From positions 1-32,127 of the forward strand of contig NW_026516487.1 in the NCBI RefSeq assembly GCF_025602895.1: 32,127 bases of DNA, in the 5' to 3' direction. Below the pieces are notes generated by a model, which saw only the letters and a list, made by a program, of their open reading frames with translations, made no database searches and had not been told where the DNA came from. Made by a program: the position numbers and the translations under genes. Source of the stretch: Polychytrium aggregatum (Eukaryota; Chytridiomycota; Chytridiomycetes; Polychytriales). Shown here one piece after another: positions 1 through 8,958 of this stretch (the stretch's first letter is position 1; every line of letters begins with the position of its first letter).

Positions 1-2
1 AC

Positions 3-460
3 GACGTCATCCATGGTCTCAAGCACCATGGACTGGCCCTGTCCCGATCCGATGCCATCAAGAACTTTATGGCAAAGTCCCTCCGCCAGGCAGCCAAGGC
101 CAAGACCGCCCCTGTCCGCCGCTGCATCCAGATGCGCATCCCGAGGAGTACCGCGACGAGTACGACTCGCTCCTCAAGAAGGCCCTATCCGGCAAGGAGG
201 TCAAGCGGGCGGACATCACCGCCGTCCCCAAGGTCCCTGGTTCTGCCGCTGCCGCTGCCTCGTCGTCTGCCTCTGCCGCTGCCGCTACCGCTGCCCCTGC
301 CGTTGTCGTTGCTGTCGCTGCTGCTGCTGCCCCCGCCGCTGGTGCCTCGTCAAAGCCCAGCAAGCCTCACCCCGCCTACAGAGTCCCGCTGTCCGTCATG
401 GACACTGACTCTGAAGGAGAGGGCCCCCGGGCCAGCAGCAGCGCTGCACGACTCCAATGA
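3..460 (+). pseudogene. ORF1 (gag-like) 3' portion, frameshifted, partial
   Basis: This is the C-terminal part of the first ORF; its start is outside the window. Coding-like sequence runs in the frame of position 3 up to roughly position 115-130 (includes SRSDAIKNFMAKSLRQAAKA). It then continues in the frame of position 2 (HPEEYRDEYDSLLKKAL), so one base has been lost or two gained around 105-135. The remainder contains an Ala/Ser-rich linker from GCC/GCT codons at about 242-345, an acidic DTDSEGEG motif, and a TGA stop at 458-460. ORF1 proteins of LINE elements bind RNA and form RNPs. No CCHC knuckle is visible in this fragment. The break could be a real mutation or a sequencing indel. The stop overlaps the ORF2 start as ATGA. 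Confidence 0.6.
457..460 (+). promoter_or_regulatory. ORF1 stop / ORF2 start overlap (ATGA)
   Basis: The ORF2 ATG (457-459) and the ORF1 TGA (458-460, in the downstream ORF1 frame) share bases. This arrangement suits termination-reinitiation, a mode shown for the silkworm telomeric element SART1, whose ORFs also overlap at the stop/start. Here it is inferred from the overlap only. Confidence 0.6.
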
Positions 461-3400
461 ATCCACACCCCTCGCAGGGAGGCGGCAGGGCCCAGACATC
501 CCTGACCGTCGCTTCCTTCAATGTCTGTGGCATCAACGTCAACGACGTTGAACTCAAGAACCTCATCGACACCAACGACATCGACTTTGTCGGTGTCCAA
601 GAAACCCTCGCCGACCTCGAACCCCGCAGCCCTCTCTGTGGCTATGCCGTCAAGGTCCCTGGTCCCCGTTGCCGCGCCGGTAGAGGCATCGCCATCCTCT
701 ACAACCCGGCCAGGATCGACCCGCACGACTTCACCAACATTGAAGTCAGCGACAAGGGCGACGCCATGTGGGTGACATACAAACACGTCATCCACATCGG
801 CAACTTCTACCTGTCCCCGAGCCTCAAGCTGGACGACTACCGCGAGGCCCTCCAGTCGATCCACACCAAGGCCGCCCTCCCCGACGCCCAGGTCATTGTG
901 GTGGGTGACTTCAATGCCCACCTCAGTGCCCTGAGCGGACTGCCCACGCCGCTCCGTGGCAGGGAGAAGATCCTCGAGGACACTGTCTCCCGCGCCGGTC
1001 TCCGCGTTGTGCCTCCAGCTGTGATCCCGACCCACACCCGGCAGCGGGGTCCCAGCTGGACAACGATCGACTACATCTTTGTGTCGCATCGCCAGGCCAA
1101 CAACGACCCGCTGCTGCAGGTCGACACTGCCGGTGCCTTCCGTGGCCAGTCCGACCACTTCCCCATCTGGGCGACTCTGCGGGTACAGCCAAAGTACTAC
1201 CCAAAGGTCGACCAATGGCAGTGGAAGATCGCCCAGCTCGAGGATCCTGCCGTCCGCGCCCAGTACCTCTTGGCGCTGCTGGACGAGCGCGAACGCGGTC
1301 TGCAGCGCATCCAGGCTGCACTCCGGCCAATCTCAAGGGGATCGGTCATTCCGATCTCGGAGAGTGCGGCCCAGGACTGCATCGACCGCGCCTGGTCCAT
1401 CATGATCGCCCTGATCACCACCGCTGCCGACTCCACCATCGGCAAGGCTTCCATCAAGACCGTCTGGAAGGACCCGGCCCTGATCCCCGAGATGCGGCAG
1501 CTTCGCGAGAGGCGCCGCGATCTCATCTACCAGCTCAAGTTGCCCGGGCTCTCCCTCCGCGTCGCCGAGGACAAGCGCGCCGAACTCCGCGCTGTCCGCA
1601 AACAAGAAAAGAACCTCATCGTCCAGTCCCGCCGAGCAGCCGAGACCCTGGCCATGAACAAGCTGCACTCCCTCAACGCTTCCGAGGTCGCCAAGTCCCT
1701 GGCCGCCATGAAGAAGCGCAAGGAGCTCGACGACGCCTTCCACTTTGACAACTCGGACGAGGCCCTCGAGCGACTTGTGGTCCACTACGGCAAGGTCTCC
1801 TCGCACTCCCAGGACACCCCCGGTGCCGCCTTTGACCGGACCGTCGGCCCAAGACCCCTGGACACTGTTCCGCGCCTGCTCCCCGAGGACCGCTCCATTC
1901 CCCGATTGTCGTCGGACGAGGTGGCCGATGCCATCGTCAAGTCCCCCAAGCGCAAGTCTTCCGGCCCGGACAAGATCAAGGCCGAGATGCTGCACCCTGT
2001 CGCTCCCGTGGTCGCTCCCTGGCTCCGGGCCATCCTGCTGGCCGCCCTCAAGGCCTCCGTCGTCCCGACCGAGTGGAACACTGTCCTGATCCACCCGGTC
2101 TACAAGAACAAGGGTTCGATCCTCGATCCGGCCATGTACCGGCCCATCGGGTTGACCCAGGTCCTCCGCAAGATCGCCGAGCGAGTCCTGCTGCCGTTCC
2201 TCACCCGCGAGATCGGCATCATGGACATTGCCCAGGGAGGCTTCCGCCCGGACCGAGGCACCCTCGACCAGGTGTACTCGCTCGACGCTCTTGTCCGCAT
2301 GAACAAGATCCGCGACGACGAGTACAGCCTGGTCTTCCTCGACATCAAGGCCGCCTACGACACTGTCTGGCGGGAGCGCCTCTGGGACAAGATCGCCACC
2401 CGAGGTGCTGGTCCGGTCGCCGTCGGGGTCCTCAGGGCCATGTTCGACCGCACTCTTGTCCGCGTCGCCAGCAAGGGCCGCACGTCGCAGCCTGTGTGGC
2501 TGCAGAAGGGTCTCATCCAAGGCTCGGTCCTGAGTCCCCTTCTGTTCAGTGCCCACATTGACGACCTGCCTGGACTGCTCCGAGCCGAGGACGGACTTGT
2601 GCTTGCCTCGAGTCGCCACCACCGTCTCCGGGTCAACTCGCTCTGGTTTGCCGATGACGGTGTCCTCATCTGTCCGGCTGGCCGCACCCAGGCCATGCTG
2701 GATATCTGCGAACGCCACAGCATCGACAACCGGTACCGCTTCTCGCCTCCCAAGTGCGAGGTGCTGTACTCGGCCTGCAACGTCGACCAGCTCCATCCCG
2801 CCAAGCTGTACGGCACCGAGCTGCCCAAGGTCCTCCAGTTCCGCTACCTCGGTGTCATGGTCGACATTGACGGATTCCGCCCGGACCTCCAGTTCGACAA
2901 GCTCCTCCGCAAGGTCCACATGGTCACCGACACCGTGGTTGGACTCGGCATCACCCTCGGCAAGGTCTCGGCCAAGACCATCACCCAGGTCTACAAGACC
3001 TTTGTGCGGCCGACCCTCGAATACGGGATGGCCATGGACATCCCCGACCCAGCTCTGCGCGACCGCCTCGACGACGCCCAGATGACGGCCCTCCGCACCA
3101 TGTTCCGCGTCGGCCCCGGCACTCCCGTCGGTGCCATGCACCTCAACTGCGGCCTTCCCAAGATGTCGGTCCGTGTCAAGATGCTGGCCCTGCAGAACTG
3201 GGCCCGCTGGGACGACCAAGTCTCTGACGGCGACAAGATGCTGTCGATGATCCTGCGCAACAAGATCATTGCGCCCTACCACCCCGACCAGTTCCTCGGC
3301 CAAGGAGTCCGAGCCGATCCGCACTGGGCCATGGTGGTCCGCCGACAAGAGGCCGACCACTCCCTCACGGCCACGGAGATCTACCGAGGCAAGACCCGAC

Positions 3401-4131
3401 ACCAGCCGCCGCCGCCCGGACCGCCCCGACCCCAGCCCGTCCCGATCAAGACCCTCATCTTCGAGGACCACATGAAGAACGGCTTCGACCGCTCCAAGCA
3501 GCTCACCGCCGCCTGCACCCCGTCGACCAAGATGTCGGGACTCTGGGAGGCTCGCGGGTACCAAGGATCCATGATCATGCTCATGTTCATGGTCCGATGG
3601 CGACTCGGTGCTCTCCCAGGCCACTTCAGATTTGGCTACCGCAAGTGCAAGAACCTGGCTCGACACGGATCCGGGATCGACTTGACCAGGACCCACGCAC
3701 AGCAGTGTGTGGATCCGCATCAAGTCCTGGTCCGCAAGGTCGCAGCCCTCAAGACGGCCCACCCGACTTGGGTGGAAAGTGGTATAGCCGGAGTGGGACC
3801 AGTGGACAAGCTGCTGGACCTGCTCAGTTTCGATCGCACTCCCCCTCGCAGTCGCACCCCTCCCGCACTTGGATCACTTGCTGCTCATGTACCCGCTCCC
3901 CGCACTGCCTTCCGAGCATTCGCACTTGGTGCACACCCAGCACCACCACCCACTCCCACACCCAGTGTAGTCCCACCCTTGCAGTCTCTCCCTGCACCCT
4001 CATCACAGCGTAGTATAGTGTCAGCACTTGTCATTCCTCCACCCCGACCCCCCCTCGATCCTGCTGTTCCCTTGTGGGAACTGCTCGAAAATGTGTTCAC
4101 CCGCTTGGTCTCAGACCTTGTGGGCAGCTGA
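457..4131 (+). CDS. ORF2 polyprotein: APE endonuclease and reverse transcriptase
   Basis: This 1224-residue ORF encodes the retrotransposition enzyme, which nicks target DNA and reverse-transcribes the element RNA from the nick. The APE/EEP endonuclease spans about residues 15-240, with N22 (SFNVCG), E49 (QET), Y118 (FYLSPS), GDFNAH 150-155, D205 (TIDYIF) and the SDH motif with H234. A basic, probably helical linker (about 340-425) follows. The RT has SSGPDKIKAEML near 500, YRPI at 561-564, catalytic D629 in FLDIKAAYD, Q688-G689 in the IQGSVLSP motif, and FADD at 731-734. The C-terminal part holds a Cys/His cluster C1064-x5-H-x9-H-x3-C1084 and a Pro-rich tail from about 1130. No RNase H domain is visible. 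The start chosen is the ATG overlapping the ORF1 stop; the endonuclease core follows within 20 residues, so little N-terminus is missing. All known catalytic positions are present. Confidence 0.93.
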   Translation: MNPHPSQGGGRAQTSLTVASFNVCGINVNDVELKNLIDTNDIDFVGVQETLADLEPRSPLCGYAVKVPGPRCRAGRGIAILYNPARIDPHDFTNIEVSDKGDAMWVTYKHVIHIGNFYLSPSLKLDDYREALQSIHTKAALPDAQVIVVGDFNAHLSALSGLPTPLRGREKILEDTVSRAGLRVVPPAVIPTHTRQRGPSWTTIDYIFVSHRQANNDPLLQVDTAGAFRGQSDHFPIWATLRVQPKYYPKVDQWQWKIAQLEDPAVRAQYLLALLDERERGLQRIQAALRPISRGSVIPISESAAQDCIDRAWSIMIALITTAADSTIGKASIKTVWKDPALIPEMRQLRERRRDLIYQLKLPGLSLRVAEDKRAELRAVRKQEKNLIVQSRRAAETLAMNKLHSLNASEVAKSLAAMKKRKELDDAFHFDNSDEALERLVVHYGKVSSHSQDTPGAAFDRTVGPRPLDTVPRLLPEDRSIPRLSSDEVADAIVKSPKRKSSGPDKIKAEMLHPVAPVVAPWLRAILLAALKASVVPTEWNTVLIHPVYKNKGSILDPAMYRPIGLTQVLRKIAERVLLPFLTREIGIMDIAQGGFRPDRGTLDQVYSLDALVRMNKIRDDEYSLVFLDIKAAYDTVWRERLWDKIATRGAGPVAVGVLRAMFDRTLVRVASKGRTSQPVWLQKGLIQGSVLSPLLFSAHIDDLPGLLRAEDGLVLASSRHHRLRVNSLWFADDGVLICPAGRTQAMLDICERHSIDNRYRFSPPKCEVLYSACNVDQLHPAKLYGTELPKVLQFRYLGVMVDIDGFRPDLQFDKLLRKVHMVTDTVVGLGITLGKVSAKTITQVYKTFVRPTLEYGMAMDIPDPALRDRLDDAQMTALRTMFRVGPGTPVGAMHLNCGLPKMSVRVKMLALQNWARWDDQVSDGDKMLSMILRNKIIAPYHPDQFLGQGVRADPHWAMVVRRQEADHSLTATEIYRGKTRHQPPPPGPPRPQPVPIKTLIFEDHMKNGFDRSKQLTAACTPSTKMSGLWEARGYQGSMIMLMFMVRWRLGALPGHFRFGYRKCKNLARHGSGIDLTRTHAQQCVDPHQVLVRKVAALKTAHPTWVESGIAGVGPVDKLLDLLSFDRTPPRSRTPPALGSLAAHVPAPRTAFRAFALGAHPAPPPTPTPSVVPPLQSLPAPSSQRSIVSALVIPPPRPPLDPAVPLWELLENVFTRLVSDLVGS

Positions 4132-4260
4132 GGCAGCACTAGGCTGCAACAGGAGTAAATAGGCTTGCCTGTGTACTCAACGTGCCGGGGTACCAACCTG
4201 TTGGACCTGATGGCTTGTCTTCTTGAATAAAGTTGACTATAGTAACAAAAAAAAAAAAAA
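4132..4260 (+). promoter_or_regulatory. 3' UTR, AATAAA signal and poly(A) tail of copy 1
   Basis: The 115-nt 3' UTR follows the TGA. A polyadenylation signal AATAAA lies at 4226-4231, 15 nt before a run of 14 A at 4247-4260. The same UTR and signal occur in copies 2-9. In LINE elements the UTR and tail serve as the RT recognition and priming region. The AATAAA followed by a genomic A-run shows these copies derive from polyadenylated RNA. Confidence 0.9.
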
Positions 4261-6128
4261 TCGCCGCCCGAGGTGCTGGTCCGGTCGCCGTCGGGGTCCT
4301 CAGGGCCATGTTCGACCGCACTCTTGTCCGCGTCGCCAGCAAGGGCCGCACGTCGCAGCCTGTGTGGCTGCAGAAGGGTCTCATCCAAGGCTCGGTCCTG
4401 AGTCCCCTTCTGTTCAGTGCCCACATTGACGACCTGCCTGGACTGCTCCGAGCCGAGGACGGACTTGTGCTTGCCTCGAGTCGCCACCACCGTCTCCGGG
4501 TCAACTCGCTCTGGTTTGCCGATGACGGTGTCCTCATCTGTCCGGCTGGCCGCACCCAGGCCATGCTGGATATCTGCGAACGCCACAGCATCGACAACCG
4601 GTACCGCTTCTCGCCTCCCAAGTGCGAGGTGCTGTACTCGGCCTGCAACGTCGACCAGCTCCATCCCGCCAAGCTGTACGGCACCGAGCTGCCCAAGGTC
4701 CTCCAGTTCCGCTACCTCGGTGTCATGGTCGACATTGACGGATTCCGCCCGGACCTCCAGTTCGACAAGCTCCTCCGCAAGGTCCACATGGTCACCGACA
4801 CCGTGGTTGGACTCGGCATCACCCTCGGCAAGGTCTCGGCCAAGACCATCACCCAGGTCTACAAGACCTTTGTGCGGCCGACCCTCGAATACGGGATGGC
4901 CATGGACATCCCCGACCCAGCTCTGCGCGACCGCCTCGACGACGCCCAGATGACGGCCCTCCGCACCATGTTCCGCGTCGGCCCCGGCACTCCCGTCGGT
5001 GCCATGCACCTCAACTGCGGCCTTCCCAAGATGTCGGTCCGTGTCAAGATGCTGGCCCTGCAGAACTGGGCCCGCTGGGACGACCAAGTCTCTGACGGCG
5101 ACAAGATGCTGTCGATGATCCTGCGCAACAAGATCATTGCGCCCTACCACCCCGACCAGTTCCTCGGCCAAGGAGTCCGAGCCGATCCGCACTGGGCCAT
5201 GGTGGTCCGCCGACAAGAGGCCGACCACTCCCTCACGGCCACGGAGATCTACCGAGGCAAGACCCGACACCAGCCGCCGCCGCCCGGACCGCCCCGACCC
5301 CAGCCCGTCCCGATCAAGACCCTCATCTTCGAGGACCACATGAAGAACGGCTTCGACCGCTCCAAGCAGCTCACCGCCGCCTGCACCCCGTCGACCAAGA
5401 TGTCGGGACTCTGGGAGGCTCGCGGGTACCAAGGATCCATGATCATGCTCATGTTCATGGTCCGATGGCGACTCGGTGCTCTCCCAGGCCACTTCAGATT
5501 TGGCTACCGCAAGTGCAAGAACCTGGCTCGACACGGATCCGGGATCGACTTGACCAGGACCCACGCACAGCAGTGTGTGGATCCGCATCAAGTCCTGGTC
5601 CGCAAGGTCGCAGCCCTCAAGACGGCCCACCCGACTTGGGTGGAAAGTGGTATAGCCGGAGTGGGACCAGTGGACAAGCTGCTGGACCTGCTCAGTTTCG
5701 ATCGCACTCCCCCTCGCAGTCGCACCCCTCCCGCACTTGGATCACTTGCTGCTCATGTACCCGCTCCCCGCACTGCCTTCCGAGCATTCGCACTTGGTGC
5801 ACACCCAGCACCACCACCCACTCCCACACCCAGTGTAGTCCCACCCTTGCAGTCTCTCCCTGCACCCTCATCACAGCGTAGTATAGTGTCAGCACTTGTC
5901 ATTCCTCCACCCCGACCCCCCCTCGATCCTGCTGTTCCCTTGTGGGAACTGCTCGAAAATGTGTTCACCCGCTTGGTCTCAGACCTTGTGGGCAGCTGAG
6001 GCAGCACTAGGCTGCAACAGGAGTAAATAGGCTTGCCTGTGTACTCAACGTGCCGGGGTACCAACCTGTTGGACCTGATGGCTTGTCTTCTTGAATAAAG
6101 TTGACTATAGTAACAAAAAAAAAAAAAA
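4261..6128 (+). mobile_element. Non-LTR retrotransposon copy 2 (further-truncated B type)
   Basis: The copy begins inside the RT region, at the base matching 2393 of copy 1, directly after copy 1's poly(A). It ends in A14 at 6115-6128 and is followed by five CCTAA units. Its first bases carry the GCC Ala codon typical of B copies (copy 1 and A copies have ACC, Thr). It occupies the place where a B copy is expected in the alternating array, so it reads as a B copy that lost its 5' 1.07 kb. Confidence 0.92.
4263..5999 (+). pseudogene. ORF2 remnant of copy 2 (C-terminal RT part)
   Basis: This is an open 579-codon remnant equivalent to ORF2 residues 647-1224 of copy 1. It keeps the QG motif, the FADD box (near 4515-4526) and the Cys/His cluster. 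It lacks the endonuclease and RT motif A with the first catalytic Asp, so it cannot be a working polymerase. An upstream ATG at 4233, in copy 1's UTR, would read through the poly(A) as Lys codons into this frame; that fusion is fortuitous. Confidence 0.88.
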
Positions 6129-6153
6129 CCTAACCTAACCTAACCTAACCTAA
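6129..6153 (+). repeat. Telomeric tract (CCTAA)5
   Basis: Five perfect CCTAA units separate copy 2's A14 from copy 3. The minus strand reads TTAGG. The next bases, CCT, belong equally to the repeat and to the element, giving a 3-nt shared junction. Confidence 0.95.
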
Positions 6154-8938
6154 CCTGATCCCCGAGATGCGGCAGCTTCGCGAGAGGCGCCGCGATCTCA
6201 TCTACCAGCTCAAGTTGCCCGGGCTCTCCCTCTGCGTCGCCGAGGACAAGCGCGCCGAACTCCGCGCTGTCCGCAAACAAGAAAAGAACCTCATCGTCCA
6301 GTCCCGCCGAGCAGCCGAGACCCTGGCCATGAACAAGCTGCACTCCCTCAACGCTTCCGAGGTCGCCAAGTCCCTGGCCGCCATGAAGAAGCGCAAGGAG
6401 CTCGACGACGCCTTCCACTTTGACAACTCGGACGAGGCCCTCGAGCGACTTGTGGTCCACTACGGCAAGGTCTCCTCGCACTCCCAGGACACCCCCGGTG
6501 CCGCCTTTGACCGGACCGTCGGCCCAAGACCCCTGGACACTGTTCCGCGCCTGCTCCCCGAGGACCGCTCCATTCCCCGATTGTCGTCGGACGAGGTGGC
6601 CGATGCCATCGTCAAGTCCCCCAAGCGCAAGTCTTCCGGCCCGGACAAGATCAAGGCCGAGATGCTGCACCCTGTCGCTCCCGTGGTCGCTCCCTGGCTC
6701 CGGGCCATCCTGCTGGCCGCCCTCAAGGCCTCCGTCGTCCCGACCGAGTGGAACACTGTCCTGATCCACCCGGTCTACAAGAACAAGGGTTCGATCCTCG
6801 ATCCGGCCATGTACCGGCCCATCGGGTTGACCCAGGTCCTCCGCAAGATCGCCGAGCGAGTCCTGCTGCCGTTCCTCACCCGCGAGATCGGCATCATGGA
6901 CATTGCCCAGGGAGGCTTCCGCCCGGACCGAGGCACCCTCGACCAGGTGTACTCGCTCGACGCTCTTGTCCGCATGAACAAGATCCGCGACGACGAGTAC
7001 AGCCTGGTCTTCCTCGACATCAAGGCCGCCTACGACACTGTCTGGCGGGAGCGCCTCTGGGACAAGATCGCCACCCGAGGTGCTGGTCCGGTCGCCGTCG
7101 GGGTCCTCAGGGCCATGTTCGACCGCACTCTTGTCCGCGTCGCCAGCAAGGGCCGCACGTCGCAGCCTGTGTGGCTGCAGAAGGGTCTCATCCAAGGCTC
7201 GGTCCTGAGTCCCCTTCTGTTCAGTGCCCACATTGACGACCTGCCTGGACTGCTCCGAGCCGAGGACGGACTTGTGCTTGCCTCGAGTCGCCACCACCGT
7301 CTCCGGGTCAACTCGCTCTGGTTTGCCGATGACGGTGTCCTCATCTGTCCGGCTGGCCGCACCCAGGCCATGCTGGATATCTGCGAACGCCACAGCATCG
7401 ACAACCGGTACCGCTTCTCGCCTCCCAAGTGCGAGGTGCTGTACTCGGCCTGCAACGTCGACCAGCTCCATCCCGCCAAGCTGTACGGCACCGAGCTGCC
7501 CAAGGTCCTCCAGTTCCGCTACCTCGGTGTCATGGTCGACATTGACGGATTCCGCCCGGACCTCCAGTTCGACAAGCTCCTCCGCAAGGTCCACATGGTC
7601 ACCGACACCGTGGTTGGACTCGGCATCACCCTCGGCAAGGTCTCGGCCAAGACCATCACCCAGGTCTACAAGACCTTTGTGCGGCCGACCCTCGAATACG
7701 GGATGGCCATGGACATCCCCGACCCAGCTCTGCGCGACCGCCTCGACGACGCCCAGATGACGGCCCTCCGCACCATGTTCCGCGTCGGCCCCGGCACTCC
7801 CGTCGGTGCCATGCACCTCAACTGCGGCCTTCCCAAGATGTCGGTCCGTGTCAAGATGCTGGCCCTGCAGAACTGGGCCCGCTGGGACGACCAAGTCTCT
7901 GACGGCGACAAGATGCTGTCGATGATCCTGCGCAACAAGATCATTGCGCCCTACCACCCCGACCAGTTCCTCGGCCAAGGAGTCCGAGCCGATCCGCACT
8001 GGGCCATGGTGGTCCGCCGACAAGAGGCCGACCACTCCCTCACGGCCACGGAGATCTACCGAGGCAAGACCCGACACCAGCCGCCGCCGCCCGGACCGCC
8101 CCGACCCCAGCCCGTCCCGATCAAGACCCTCATCTTCGAGGACCACATGAAGAACGGCTTCGACCGCTCCAAGCAGCTCACCGCCGCCTGCACCCCGTCG
8201 ACCAAGATGTCGGGACTCTGGGAGGCTCGCGGGTACCAAGGATCCATGATCATGCTCATGTTCATGGTCCGATGGCGACTCGGTGCTCTCCCAGGCCACT
8301 TCAGATTTGGCTACCGCAAGTGCAAGAACCTGGCTCGACACGGATCCGGGATCGACTTGACCAGGACCCACGCACAGCAGTGTGTGGATCCGCATCAAGT
8401 CCTGGTCCGCAAGGTCGCAGCCCTCAAGACGGCCCACCCGACTTGGGTGGAAAGTGGTATAGCCGGAGTGGGACCAGTGGACAAGCTGCTGGACCTGCTC
8501 AGTTTCGATCGCACTCCCCCTCGCAGTCGCACCCCTCCCGCACTTGGATCACTTGCTGCTCATGTACCCGCTCCCCGCACTGCCTTCCGAGCATTCGCAC
8601 TTGGTGCACACCCAGCACCACCACCCACTCCCACACCCAGTGTAGTCCCACCCTTGCAGTCTCTCCCTGCACCCTCATCACAGCGTAGTATAGTGTCAGC
8701 ACTTGTCATTCCTCCACCCCGACCCCCCCTCGATCCTGCTGTTCCCTTGTGGGAACTGCTCGAAAATGTGTTCACCCGCTTGGTCTCAGACCTTGTGGGC
8801 AGCTGAGGCAGCACTAGGCTGCAACAGGAGTAAATAGGCTTGCCTGTGTACTCAACGTGCCGGGGTACCAACCTGTTGGACCTGATGGCTTGTCTTCTTG
8901 AATAAAGTTGACTATAGTAACAAAAAAAAAAAAAAAAA
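6154..8938 (+). mobile_element. Non-LTR retrotransposon copy 3 (type A)
   Basis: This 5'-truncated copy starts at the equivalent of copy-1 position 1479 and ends in A17 at 8922-8938. Type A is marked by a Cys codon (TGC) where copy 1 and B have Arg (CGC), in the SLCVAED stretch. Otherwise it matches copy 1. The same start, marker and length recur at 11919, 17683 and 23449. Confidence 0.95.
6167..8806 (+). CDS. 5'-truncated ORF2 of copy 3: RT without endonuclease
   Basis: This is an 879-codon open frame from the first in-frame ATG, equal to ORF2 residues 346-1224. All RT motifs are intact: the IKAAYD Asp (near 7016), the QG motif, FADD (near 7322-7333) and the C-terminal Cys/His cluster. The endonuclease domain is gone. 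There is no evident promoter, only telomere repeat upstream, so it is probably a dead copy despite the open frame. If it were transcribed it would encode an RT able to extend only pre-existing 3' ends. Confidence 0.8.
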   Translation: MRQLRERRRDLIYQLKLPGLSLCVAEDKRAELRAVRKQEKNLIVQSRRAAETLAMNKLHSLNASEVAKSLAAMKKRKELDDAFHFDNSDEALERLVVHYGKVSSHSQDTPGAAFDRTVGPRPLDTVPRLLPEDRSIPRLSSDEVADAIVKSPKRKSSGPDKIKAEMLHPVAPVVAPWLRAILLAALKASVVPTEWNTVLIHPVYKNKGSILDPAMYRPIGLTQVLRKIAERVLLPFLTREIGIMDIAQGGFRPDRGTLDQVYSLDALVRMNKIRDDEYSLVFLDIKAAYDTVWRERLWDKIATRGAGPVAVGVLRAMFDRTLVRVASKGRTSQPVWLQKGLIQGSVLSPLLFSAHIDDLPGLLRAEDGLVLASSRHHRLRVNSLWFADDGVLICPAGRTQAMLDICERHSIDNRYRFSPPKCEVLYSACNVDQLHPAKLYGTELPKVLQFRYLGVMVDIDGFRPDLQFDKLLRKVHMVTDTVVGLGITLGKVSAKTITQVYKTFVRPTLEYGMAMDIPDPALRDRLDDAQMTALRTMFRVGPGTPVGAMHLNCGLPKMSVRVKMLALQNWARWDDQVSDGDKMLSMILRNKIIAPYHPDQFLGQGVRADPHWAMVVRRQEADHSLTATEIYRGKTRHQPPPPGPPRPQPVPIKTLIFEDHMKNGFDRSKQLTAACTPSTKMSGLWEARGYQGSMIMLMFMVRWRLGALPGHFRFGYRKCKNLARHGSGIDLTRTHAQQCVDPHQVLVRKVAALKTAHPTWVESGIAGVGPVDKLLDLLSFDRTPPRSRTPPALGSLAAHVPAPRTAFRAFALGAHPAPPPTPTPSVVPPLQSLPAPSSQRSIVSALVIPPPRPPLDPAVPLWELLENVFTRLVSDLVGS

Positions 8939-8958
8939 CCTAACCTAACCTAACCTAA
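8939..8958 (+). repeat. Telomeric tract (CCTAA)4
   Basis: Four perfect units follow the A17 of copy 3. The next CC is shared between telomere repeat and the B-type element start. Tracts after A copies always have four units, and tracts after B copies always have five. Confidence 0.95.

Larger units (their letters stand above)
1..4260 (+). mobile_element. Non-LTR (LINE-type) retrotransposon, copy 1, longest copy
   Basis: This copy includes the end of ORF1, all of ORF2, a 3' UTR with AATAAA, and a 14-nt poly(A) tail at 4247-4260. Its 5' end lies outside the window. It is the only copy here with the endonuclease region. ORF2 has no internal stop, and copy 1 differs from the A-type copies by a single base over the shared 2.77 kb, so it is young. 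The APE endonuclease plus a single RT without LTRs places it among two-ORF LINE-type elements. Its siblings are embedded in CCTAA telomere repeats, which resembles insect TRAS/SART and fungal MoTeR telomere-associated elements in life-style; family membership is not established. Copy 1 itself is followed directly by copy 2 with no telomere repeat. Confidence 0.93.

Noticed and set aside
100..130. Programmed frameshift in ORF1
   Set aside because: No X-XXY-YYZ heptamer in the right phase and no evident stem were found at the break; an ordinary indel or sequencing error is more likely.
13..408. Open frame over the Ala-codon repeat encoding a Cys/Arg-rich product
   Set aside because: It is out of frame with the Ala/Ser-rich ORF1 reading that ends at the ORF2 start, and the Cys/Arg composition is typical of misread GCC/GCT repeats.
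1333..3762. Long antisense open frame (809 codons) opposite ORF2, repeated in each copy
   Set aside because: It mirrors the sense RT codons and reflects strong GC third-position bias. The translation is low in hydrophobic structure, has no known motif, and its ends vary with each truncation.
4233..5999. Apparent 588-codon gene starting in copy 1's 3' UTR and reading through poly(A)
   Set aside because: The A14 run happens to keep frame with copy 2. The start lies in UTR and the Lys run is tail, so this is a junction artefact and not a gene.
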